Below, piece after piece: positions 33,069 to 38,554 of a DNA stretch of 38,554 nt (position 1 is its first letter; each line of letters begins with the position of its first letter). Where the stretch lies: NCBI GenBank assembly GCA_903861075.1, contig CAIOSY010000091.1:1-38554 (forward strand), read 5' to 3'. The stretch comes from an uncultured Nitrosomonadales bacterium. GTDB taxonomy: Bacteria; Pseudomonadota; Gammaproteobacteria; Burkholderiales; Gallionellaceae. A program made the translations under genes and the position numbers. The notes under the pieces are model-generated. The model made no database searches and had not been told where the DNA came from. It saw nothing but the letters and a program-made list of their open reading frames with translations.

Positions 33069-33302
33069 ATGAAAAAACTCCCCAAAAACATATTCCATTT
33101 TATTTTCTCCATTGTTATGGGAGCAATGATGGTTTTCCTGATGACGTGCGTAATTACCCTGGCAAATATCGGCATACCTGCCGATTTTTTGTCACGCTGG
33201 ATGCACTCGTTTTTAATCGCCTATCCAATTGCGGTACCGATAATCTACTTTTTGGCGCCTGTTGCCCGAAAAATAACTGCGCGCATAGTAGAACATCCTT
33301 AA
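33069..33302 (+). CDS. DUF2798 family membrane protein
   Basis: A 77-residue protein with two membrane helices (FHFIFSIVMGAMMVFLMTCVITLANIG and FLIAYPIAVPIIYFLAPVARKI) separated by the segment PADFLSRWMHS, the DUF2798 pattern. There is no obvious ribosome site before the ATG, so translation may depend on the upstream gene 53 bp away. Function is unknown. Confidence 0.8.
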   Translation: MKKLPKNIFHFIFSIVMGAMMVFLMTCVITLANIGIPADFLSRWMHSFLIAYPIAVPIIYFLAPVARKITARIVEHP

Positions 33303-33462
33303 TAAAGTGACTATCAATTTCATTATTATTGATGGACTGTAATATGCAAAATTATATTTTAATTATATAATAATATTATAGCGGCGTTTGAGCATGTCAA
33401 TTACTTTCCGCGCCACTGTGTATTTTATAAAAATCATACTAACCCACTGATGCGAGGAAAAA

Positions 33463-34920
33463 ATGGCACGAATCGTAATTTTAGGCGCGGGCGTTGCGGG
33501 GCACACTGCAGCGCGTCACTTAACGAGACTACTCGATAAAAAACATGAGATTATCGTTATTTCGCCTAATGCAAAATGGAATTGGATTCCTTCCAATATT
33601 TGGGTTGGCGTAGGACAAATGACTGAAGACCAGGTTACTTTTGATCTGGCTGAGGTTTACAAAAAAACACAAGTCAAATTTCGTCAGGCTCGCGCACTAT
33701 CAATCAATCCCGAAGGTAACACCAAGAGCCCATCTTCCTTTGTGAGTATTGAGTACACTCACCCTGACAAGATCGGCACAAAAGAAGAGATCAGTTACGA
33801 TTACCTGATCAATGCCACAGGACCTAAACTAAACTTTGGCGCCACTGAAGGACTCGGGCCCGAACACGGCCATACCGTCTCTGTTTGCACCTCAAGCCAT
33901 GCACTTGAAGCCAATCACAAACTTCAACAGATCATTGTAGCCATGAAAAATGGCGAACGAAAAACCATAGTGATTGGCACCGGGCACGGTATGTGCACCT
34001 GTCAGGGTGCTGCATTTGAATACATATATAACGTTGATCACGTACTACGTGAAGCAGGCGTTCGCAACATGGCGCGTATCGTCTGGCTAAGCAATGAGTT
34101 CGAATTGGGCGATTTTGGCATGGGTGGGGTACATATCAAACGGGGCGGCTACATCACCAACGGAAAAACCTTTGCCGAGTCTCTAATGGTTGAACGCAGC
34201 ATCGAATGGATTACGCGCGCACATGTCAAAAAAGTCGAAGCCGGCAAAATTCATTACGAGATTCTGGATGGTAGTTTTCATGAACTGGAATTTGACTTCT
34301 CCATGCTGATTCCGCCTTTTGCAGGCGTTGGTCTCAAAGCCTATAACAAGGCAGATGAAGACATTACCAGTCAACTCTTTGCACCTAACGGTTTTATGAA
34401 GGTAGATGCCGATTACACACCGCGCCCCTATTCGGAATGGAGCGCGCAAGATTGGCCAAGAACCTATCAAACGCCAGCTTACCGCAACATCTTTGCCGTC
34501 GGCATTGCTTTTGCAACACCCCATCTCATCAGCAAACCCATGCAAAGTGCAAATGGCACACCGATCAATCCAACCGCTCCCAGAACGGGAATGCCTTCAG
34601 CGGCAATGGCCATGGCTGTCGCAAAAAGTATCAGCGATATGCTAAATGGTGCCGAAAAGCCGACTCACACGGCATCGATGGCTGAAATGGGTGCCGCTTG
34701 TGTCGCTTCAACGGGTGCCAGTTTTTTTAAAGGCACTGCCGCAACCATGACCGTCTACCCGGTTGTACCAGACTTCGATAAATATCCAGAATATGGTCGC
34801 GATATCGACCTTACTTTCGGTGAAATCGGGCTGGCAGGTCACTGGATGAAATATCTGCTGCATCAGGCATTCATCTATCAAGCAAAAATGAAACCCGGCT
34901 GGACTATCATTCCAGATTAA
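33463..34920 (+). CDS. sqr: Sulfide:quinone oxidoreductase
   Basis: A 485-residue FAD enzyme that oxidises sulfide to sulfane sulfur and reduces quinone at the membrane. The N-terminal FAD loop ILGAGVAGHTAARHL, then PSNIWVGVG, NATGPKLNFG, a second Rossmann loop VIGTGHG and NIFAVGIA are seen. The three catalytic cysteines of the Acidithiobacillus-type enzyme are matched by Cys142 (SVCTSSHA), Cys180 (TCQGAAFEY) and Cys413 (GAACVAS). An extra Cys178 lies two residues before Cys180. The C-terminal part (HWMKYLLHQAFIYQAKMKPGW) resembles the amphipathic membrane-anchoring tail. GAGG lies seven bases before the ATG. The 160-bp AT-rich gap upstream may hold its promoter. Confidence 0.92.
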   Translation: MARIVILGAGVAGHTAARHLTRLLDKKHEIIVISPNAKWNWIPSNIWVGVGQMTEDQVTFDLAEVYKKTQVKFRQARALSINPEGNTKSPSSFVSIEYTHPDKIGTKEEISYDYLINATGPKLNFGATEGLGPEHGHTVSVCTSSHALEANHKLQQIIVAMKNGERKTIVIGTGHGMCTCQGAAFEYIYNVDHVLREAGVRNMARIVWLSNEFELGDFGMGGVHIKRGGYITNGKTFAESLMVERSIEWITRAHVKKVEAGKIHYEILDGSFHELEFDFSMLIPPFAGVGLKAYNKADEDITSQLFAPNGFMKVDADYTPRPYSEWSAQDWPRTYQTPAYRNIFAVGIAFATPHLISKPMQSANGTPINPTAPRTGMPSAAMAMAVAKSISDMLNGAEKPTHTASMAEMGAACVASTGASFFKGTAATMTVYPVVPDFDKYPEYGRDIDLTFGEIGLAGHWMKYLLHQAFIYQAKMKPGWTIIPD

Positions 34921-34937
34921 GAAAAAAGGAGATAAAT

Positions 34938-35090
34938 ATGATAAATAAAGAACCTTACCAGCAGTCTTATTATCCTCCGGCACCGACTGGATTTACCCGC
35001 TATATGAGAACATCACTCATCTGGCAGAGTCTGCGCTTTCTCATCATCAACTACAAAATACTTAAACTTATGATGAAGTCACATCACTAA
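34938..35090 (+). CDS. 50-residue protein following sqr (absent from ORF track)
   Basis: ATG at 34938 opens a 50-codon frame ending TAA: MINKEPYQQSYYPPAPTGFT... followed by a hydrophobic stretch SLIWQSLRFLIINYKILKLMM. A strong AGGAG lies six bases before the ATG and the gene starts 17 bp after the sqr stop, so it is very likely translated with sqr. It looks like a small membrane-associated protein that might help place SQR at the membrane. I recall similar small proteins beside sqr in sulfur bacteria but cannot verify this here. Confidence 0.8.
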   Translation: MINKEPYQQSYYPPAPTGFTRYMRTSLIWQSLRFLIINYKILKLMMKSHH

Positions 35091-35402
35091 CTGATTTTAC
35101 GCAGCCCGAAGAGTTTAAGCGCTGTAAAGAACAAGCCGTTGCGCTTGAAGATTCTTTCCCGCCTACAGGAGGTTGCAGTTGACTGGTGGCAACCAGAGCA
35201 ATTTTGGGATAAGCATCAGGCTTTGCTCGATGAGCTACACCCAAACGACTTCGACTCTCAAACCAGTGGGTTCGATATGATGCAATTGGGCGGAAGTCTG
35301 GAACAGTTTGGCGGCGGGATGAAACCCAAATCACAGTGGGGAGGTGTACTCAGCGTACACACGTTGCACGTCGCCAAAGGGTTGTCCGTTCCCGGAATGT
35401 GA
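35091..35402 (+). pseudogene. Possible decayed gene fragment
   Basis: No clean gene is present, but two neighbouring frames read like protein. One carries TDFTQPEEFKRCKEQAVALEDSFPPTGG, up to a stop near 35180. The other carries VAVDWWQPEQFWDKHQALLDELHPNDFDSQTSGFDMM and continues to a stop at 35402. A single frameshift near 35170-35185 would join them. The second frame has no ATG near its beginning and a TTG start without a ribosome site. I do not recognise the family. Chance open frames are an alternative. Confidence 0.3.
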
Positions 35403-35651
35403 TGAACCGTTACGATATGTGAGGTCGCACCCTGCGTGCAATCAATTGCACTGTAACTGCGCACAGCGTTGAAAGTTGCGATGACAAGTATCAGCAGGTT
35501 TTTCTGCTGCAATATCAACGCTATGTCAGTCTAAATTGCATGAGTGTCGGATTGGCGTAGTCAGCATCCTGAGTATCAATAATGTTCAATTATCAACAGC
35601 CAGAAACAGGCTCGATCACGCCCGCTATAGAGGGAATCTCACGTGTGCGAA
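35403..35651. other. Gap with no gene seen at the left edge of the accessory region
   Basis: About 250 bp between the possible gene fragment and the end of the first M15-like gene. ORFs here are short and lack ribosome sites. Reading minus strand just past the M15-like stop there is only a short GTGAGATTCCCT start-like frame that stops at once, so no recombinase follows this copy. Confidence 0.45.
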
Positions 35652-36338
35652 TCAATTGTGGCTGGACTTCCAGCTCATCAGTCCATTGGTCGCGGATGGA
35701 TAAAATTTGGGACGCTGGTCAATAGCCAGTGCCGGGAAGACGTTTTTCCAATAGTCCCGCCCCATGTACTCAATCCTGTTGCCGCCGTTATCACCGGAGC
35801 CTGTTGGAACCCATTTGAGCCAGACCCTACGTGGCTTTGGGGAGATCGTTATGCAGAAGATGTTTGCTCTGTCCCACATTTGAAACAGGTCGATGTCGAG
35901 GTTCATCATGCACCAACGGGCAAACTCATCCTTAGAAACTTCACCGTCCTCAACGCAGTAAGGCAGAATATCCACGCGGGTGTAGATGGTGTTCTCGCCG
36001 CCATAGCCGAATGTACCCCGATCCCAGTGATGAGGGGTGCTCGAATGCCTGCGGTCAATTTTTTCCTGCTCAGTGAATTGGCGTTCCATCGTGTCGCGAT
36101 TCTGGTAGCCAAAGGTAATAGCGAAATGTCCGAACTGGGCAAGTATTGGCTCAAGTACCTTGCTGCATAGCAGCTTGCCGGACGCGACAACTTGCTCAAC
36201 ATCATCTGTAGGAAAATTGCTATGCCCGCAAACTGCGGCCTCGGTCGAAAGCATAAAATCACGGAGGATGAAATGCTTGGAGAGACGGGTTAATGAAAGC
36301 TGTTCGTATCGCTTGTAGAGCTGATTATTAAATGTCAT
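35652..36338 (-). CDS. Peptidase M15-like protein, copy A
   Basis: A protein of about 228 residues, paralogous over its whole length to the gene at 37550. The first half (LTRLSKHFILRDFMLSTEAAVCGHSNFPTDD ... LEPILAQFGHFAITFGYQNRDT) follows the pattern of the D-Ala-D-Ala carboxypeptidase/M15_3 fold (LSxHF-L-EF, LEPxxxxFG, xITSGYR). The zinc-type His and Asp appear as STPHHWDR and TRVDILP, but the usual spacing is enlarged and the C-terminal WVHVS His seems replaced by Cys in ANIFCITIS. There is no signal peptide. The track start at 36350 is GTG; an ATG at 36338 with GGTGG upstream is preferred. It follows the 187-residue gene closely. Whether it cuts peptidoglycan is unknown. Confidence 0.75.
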   Translation of the reverse strand: MTFNNQLYKRYEQLSLTRLSKHFILRDFMLSTEAAVCGHSNFPTDDVEQVVASGKLLCSKVLEPILAQFGHFAITFGYQNRDTMERQFTEQEKIDRRHSSTPHHWDRGTFGYGGENTIYTRVDILPYCVEDGEVSKDEFARWCMMNLDIDLFQMWDRANIFCITISPKPRRVWLKWVPTGSGDNGGNRIEYMGRDYWKNVFPALAIDQRPKFYPSATNGLMSWKSSHN

Positions 36339-36356
36339 GTTGCCACCCACACGTGG

Positions 36357-36914
36357 TTAGTTATTAAGGCCAAGTGCTTCGATTGCGGCGGCAACCTCTG
36401 GGCGCAACTCCCAAACCCACTCCTTTTCATCAGCCACCTTGTCGCGCTCGTTGGTAAGCATGAATGTATAAATCAATGTGCCGTCAGTACGGCGAGGGAT
36501 TTCAAGGGGGTATTCTTCATATAGGGCTTTACCTAAATTGCCGTACTGAAGATTGGCGGCACTGTGATTCAGGTAGTCAGCGGATTTTGCAAGCTCGGTG
36601 GCGGTAATCCTGTGATGGGGCGCGTGATAATGCGCACGCAGCATCGCCAGTTGCCCGTCTGTCAGGTCTTTCAGGATGTTGCGGAAAGCCGCCACGTAGT
36701 CTTCCGTATTGGTTGGCTGCTGGCGACCTGATGCAATGGTTGCAAATTGATCGTCAACGAATTCCCGTAATTTATCCAGAACGTCATCAATGCTGCCACC
36801 CTCGATTTCAGCGAGCAGCTTCTTGTTTTTCCATATCCGACCTTTGTACGCGCCGCCATGAAAAGCGGAAAGCAACGTATGTCGCCGGTACTCTTCTGTA
36901 GTTCTGTCGCTCAA
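36357..36914 (-). CDS. Protein of unknown function with an AANLxYGxLG motif
   Basis: About 185 residues, soluble. The first 80 residues (YRRHTLLSAFHGGAYKGRIWKNKKLLAEIEGGSIDDVLDKLREFVDDQ) may be a small alpha/beta domain. The second half (LRAHYHAPHHRITATELAKSADYLNHSAANLQYGNLGKALYEE ... WVWELRPEVAAAIEALGL) resembles a domain I associate with nuclease- and phage-linked proteins, but I cannot name it. The track start is GTG at 36920. GGAGG five bases before a TTG at 36914 makes TTG the likelier start. It is divergent from the XRE regulator and upstream of M15-like copy A, probably in one operon. Confidence 0.72.
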   Translation of the reverse strand: MSDRTTEEYRRHTLLSAFHGGAYKGRIWKNKKLLAEIEGGSIDDVLDKLREFVDDQFATIASGRQQPTNTEDYVAAFRNILKDLTDGQLAMLRAHYHAPHHRITATELAKSADYLNHSAANLQYGNLGKALYEEYPLEIPRRTDGTLIYTFMLTNERDKVADEKEWVWELRPEVAAAIEALGLNN

Positions 36915-36952
36915 TTGCACCTCCGTGTGCCTTAGTATTGCGCAAGCGCACG

Positions 36953-36981
36953 AATCTACGATATTCGTAGAGCAAAGGCAA
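36953..36981 (-). promoter_or_regulatory. Candidate promoter for the 187-residue gene and M15-like copy A
   Basis: On the minus strand TTGCCT (5' end at 36981) and TAGATT (36958-36953) are spaced by 17 bases, matching 4 of 6 bases of each sigma-70 hexamer. Palindrome 1 lies inside the spacer and overlaps the -10, where a repressor would block RNA polymerase. Confidence 0.5.
36955..36971. promoter_or_regulatory. Operator-like palindrome 1
   Basis: TCTACGA-TAT-TCGTAGA is a perfect 7+7 palindrome with a 3-base centre, in the gap between the divergent 187-residue gene and the XRE gene. Size and position fit a dimeric XRE repressor site. Its centre is 33 bp, about three helical turns, from that of palindrome 2. 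Confidence 0.8.
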
Positions 36982-36987
36982 GGCCAA

Positions 36988-37004
36988 TCTACGACTATCG
37001 AAGA
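36988..37004. promoter_or_regulatory. Operator-like palindrome 2, abutting the XRE start codon
   Basis: TCTACGA-CTA-TCGAAGA repeats palindrome 1 with one mismatch in the right arm. It ends at the base just before the ATG of the XRE gene, so a bound repressor would cover the transcription or translation start. This implies negative autoregulation. Confidence 0.75.
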
Positions 37005-37283
37005 ATGGTTAAGCCTCCATCACAGCCCCAGAATCTATTCGGTCAGCGTTTGCGCGAGGCTCGACTTCGTGCCGGAATTGCGCAGGATAAGTTGGGGGTG
37101 ATGATCGGACTTGACGAAGGATGTAGCAGTGCGCGGATGAGCCGATACGAAAACGGTGTGCATGAGCCTCCATTTGCCATTGCAGAGCAACTCGCAAAAG
37201 TGCTGGGGATTTCTGCGTGCTACTTGTACTGTAGAGACGATAAACTCGCCCAAATCATTCTTGAGTATTCAGGAAAAAGCTAA
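37005..37283 (+). CDS. XRE-family transcriptional regulator
   Basis: A 92-residue protein consisting of one helix-turn-helix domain (FGQRLREARLRAGIAQDKLGVMIGLDEGCSSARMSRYENGVHEPPFAIAEQLAKVLGISACYLYC) of the phage-repressor type. No ribosome site precedes the ATG and an operator palindrome abuts it, so the message may be leaderless. It is divergent from the 187-residue gene across two palindromes that are probably its own binding sites. It most likely represses the flanking cassette, as in phages and integrative elements. Confidence 0.9.
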   Translation: MVKPPSQPQNLFGQRLREARLRAGIAQDKLGVMIGLDEGCSSARMSRYENGVHEPPFAIAEQLAKVLGISACYLYCRDDKLAQIILEYSGKS

Positions 37284-37314
37284 ACCTCATCGAAGTCGTA
37301 CAAGTTACGCCAAC

Positions 37315-37530
37315 ATGACGAACGCACATCCTCAATCGGGTTTGAAATCCCGTAAGGAAGTTCAGCGACCCGTAAATCCCCCTGTATCCACATCAAATCC
37401 GACTGCAATCATTGCACTTGGATTACCTCCAGATTTATTCCGATTGGCCGGTACGACATGTGCAGCCGGAAGTATGCAACTCGTTGATTTATTTGACAAA
37501 TTCACCAAACCTGCTATAATTATCACATGA
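37315..37530 (+). CDS. Doubtful 71-codon ORF between the XRE and M15-like genes
   Basis: The listed 124-codon frame overlaps the XRE gene. Only the part from the ATG at 37315 is free of it (MTNAHPQSGLKSRKEVQRPVNPPVSTSNPTAIIALGLPPDLFRLAGTTCAAG...). It has no ribosome site, and its last codons run through the -10 of the next promoter. It fills a gap that is otherwise empty but may well be non-coding. Confidence 0.25.
   Translation: MTNAHPQSGLKSRKEVQRPVNPPVSTSNPTAIIALGLPPDLFRLAGTTCAAGSMQLVDLFDKFTKPAIIIT
37493..37520 (+). promoter_or_regulatory. Consensus sigma-70 promoter for M15-like copy B and the recombinase
   Basis: TTGACA (37493-37498) and TATAAT (37515-37520) both match the consensus exactly with a 16-base spacer. 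Transcription should start near 37527, which is the A of an ATG. No palindrome of the XRE type overlaps it. Confidence 0.82.
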
Positions 37531-37553
37531 AAAACAAGCACTTACAGCGATGA
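37527..37553 (+). CDS. Eight-codon leader ORF overlapping the M15-like gene start
   Basis: ATG AAA AAC AAG CAC TTA CAG CGA TGA encodes MKNKHLQR. Its ATG coincides with the predicted transcription start and its stop overlaps the ATG of the next gene as ATGA. The downstream gene lacks a ribosome site, so translation may enter through this leader and re-initiate. This is a prediction from spacing only. Confidence 0.4.
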   Translation: MKNKHLQR

Positions 37554-38236
37554 ATCAGTTGGGTCTATTCCCCAAACCCATCAAAAATTACAGGGCGAAG
37601 TTTCGCCAGTACGACGACCTCGCACTCACCCGTTTATCGAAGCACTTCATCCTCCGCGACTTCCTGTTTTCGACCGAGTCAGCCGTACTCGGCCTGAACA
37701 ACCTCCCTGAAGATAACGAGATGGTCATCCGGGCAGGCAAAGCCCTGTGCGAAAAAATCCTTGAGCCGATCATCGCCCAGTTTGGCGATCTGAGTATCAC
37801 CTTCGGCTATCAGTGCCGGGAAGCGATTGAATACGGACTGAGCGCAGACAGGCTCGTCAATCCGCGCAGCAGCAGTCCTCACCAGTGGGATCGCTCCACC
37901 TTTGGCAATGAGGTTTATGCCCGCGTGGACATCCTGCCGTTCTGTGTTGAAGATGGCGCGGTCGGCAAGCATGAGTTTGGACACTGGCTGATGCACAACT
38001 TAGATTGTGACCTCTGCATGACTTGGCATCGCGCCAACATCTTCTGCCTCACGATTTCCCCCAAACCTCGGCGGGTCTGGATTGAGTGGGGCGAACCATC
38101 ACTGGGGCAACCGAAACGGCGTGACATCATGGGCACGCATTACTGGCGGGAGATTTACCCCAACCTGCCAGAGCATGAGATGCCGAAGTTTGCGCCCTCC
38201 CGCACCCGAGGCAGCTTACGCTGGAGTGGTGACTGA
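37550..38236 (+). CDS. Peptidase M15-like protein, copy B
   Basis: A 228-residue paralogue of copy A, about half or more identical by eye, with near-identical blocks LTRLSKHFILRDF, SITFGYQ, ARVDILP.CVEDG and RANIFC.TISPKPRRVW. M15-like pattern: LSKHFILRDFLFSTESAVLGLNNLP, LEPIIAQFGDLSITFGYQCRE, then SPHQWDR (His about 111) and ARVDILP (Asp about 127); the third ligand position looks like Cys166. It has no signal peptide or membrane helix, so it is cytoplasmic unless released by lysis. It ends 2 bp before the recombinase start, so the two are co-expressed. The visibly higher G+C than the core suggests transfer. Confidence 0.77.
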   Translation: MNQLGLFPKPIKNYRAKFRQYDDLALTRLSKHFILRDFLFSTESAVLGLNNLPEDNEMVIRAGKALCEKILEPIIAQFGDLSITFGYQCREAIEYGLSADRLVNPRSSSPHQWDRSTFGNEVYARVDILPFCVEDGAVGKHEFGHWLMHNLDCDLCMTWHRANIFCLTISPKPRRVWIEWGEPSLGQPKRRDIMGTHYWREIYPNLPEHEMPKFAPSRTRGSLRWSGD

Positions 38237-38238
38237 CG

Positions 38239-38554
38239 ATGCTCTTTCCGGTCATCCTTCCCAGCAATGAACTCCCGACACTACCCGAGTTTGAGCAAAC
38301 AGCAGTGGAAGGCTACCTCAGAGCATCCGTATCAGAAAACACATGGCGGGCATATCGGGATGACCTGAAGCACTTTAGCGAATGGGGTGGCACACTACCA
38401 GCCACGCCAGAACAGGTCGCCGCCTACCTCGCCCACTTCGCCCCCATCCACGCGGTTTCCACCCTCGCCAGACGGCTGGCAAGCCTCTCCAAGGCTCACC
38501 GGGTCGGCGGCTATATCAACCCCATCAGCACGGAGCTAGTTCGCTCCACGCTGC
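38239..38554 (+). CDS. Tyrosine recombinase/integrase, N-terminal part (3' truncated by window)
   Basis: The frame opens at ATG 38239, two bases after the M15-like stop, and runs to the window end. It reads MLFPVILPSNELPTLPEF... then EGYLRASVSENTWRAYRDDLKHFSEWG...TPEQVAAYLAHFA...STLARRLASLSKAHRVGGYINPISTELVRSTL. This is the SAM-like core-binding domain of phage-type integrases, with the typical S.NT..AYR.DL..F..W pattern. The catalytic domain with its RHRY residues is outside the window, so activity cannot be judged. It was absent from the ORF track because it has no stop here. Confidence 0.88.
   Translation, partial: MLFPVILPSNELPTLPEFEQTAVEGYLRASVSENTWRAYRDDLKHFSEWGGTLPATPEQVAAYLAHFAPIHAVSTLARRLASLSKAHRVGGYINPISTELVRSTL

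Noticed and set aside
35258-35518. 86-codon minus-strand ORF
   Set aside because: No ribosome site and it lies opposite a more protein-like plus frame.
35652-36170. Plus-strand 175-codon ORF (35643-36170)
   Set aside because: It is the antisense shadow of M15-like copy A, which has a convincing paralogue.
37156-37530. 124-codon ORF as a gene from its listed start
   Set aside because: Its first third overlaps the well-supported XRE gene in another frame; only the downstream part is kept as a doubtful entry.

Overview
The window is about 38.5 kb of bacterial chromosome, with a dense housekeeping and motility core on the left and an accessory region on the right. Gene content and order suggest a betaproteobacterium, perhaps a Nitrosomonadales/Gallionellaceae-type organism with sulfide-oxidising ability. 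The pointers are a zipA-ligA pair, a motC/motD-fliA-flhG-flhF-flhA-flhB block and a sulfide:quinone oxidoreductase. That placement is inference from remembered gene order and protein style; no search was run and a gammaproteobacterium is not excluded.

Layout. (1) 1-4958, plus strand: 3' end of glgB, then pgi and acnA (glycogen, glycolysis and TCA enzymes), closed by a bidirectional terminator near 4964-4996. (2) 5011-11966, minus strand: a tightly packed seven-gene run zipA-ligA-galU-hpt-(methylthioinosine phosphorylase)-def-(K+ channel with RCK domains), mostly with overlapping ends; nagZ lies upstream. (3) 13243-16102, minus: a complete polar amino-acid ABC importer (lipoprotein, permease, ATPase, permease). 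(4) 16167-24579, mostly minus: motility genes motC-motD and the flhB-flhA-flhF-flhG-fliA operon, interrupted by one plus-strand gene of unknown function. (5) 24802-30323, minus: a three-gene chemosensory module, receptor-cheA-cheW-like, with no response regulator in the window. (6) 30496-35090: a sulfur-linked group made of a secreted rhodanese (minus) and, on plus, a DUF2892 protein, a DUF3365 haem protein, two small membrane proteins, sulfide:quinone oxidoreductase and a 50-residue protein absent from the ORF track. (7) 35091-38554: an accessory region that looks mobile.

The accessory region is the most unusual part. Two paralogous, cytoplasmic-looking proteins resembling the peptidase M15 fold lie in opposite orientations on either side of a divergent control region. 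One follows a 187-residue protein of unknown function on the minus strand. The other sits 2 bp before a tyrosine recombinase, which runs off the window, on the plus strand. Between them an XRE-type regulator faces the 187-residue gene across two near-identical palindromes that look like its operators. A consensus sigma-70 promoter precedes the second M15-like gene, and its predicted transcript begins at an AUG of an eight-codon ORF that overlaps the gene start. I read this as a regulated recombinase/M15-like cassette that I cannot assign to any described system.

Other points of interest are an FlhG that keeps its FlhF-stimulating N-terminus but has lost the ATPase P-loop, a K+ channel with a GYAE filter, a receptor with tandem HAMP repeats, and the pairing of methylthioinosine phosphorylase with hypoxanthine phosphoribosyltransferase. 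I saw no tRNA, rRNA or CRISPR array.
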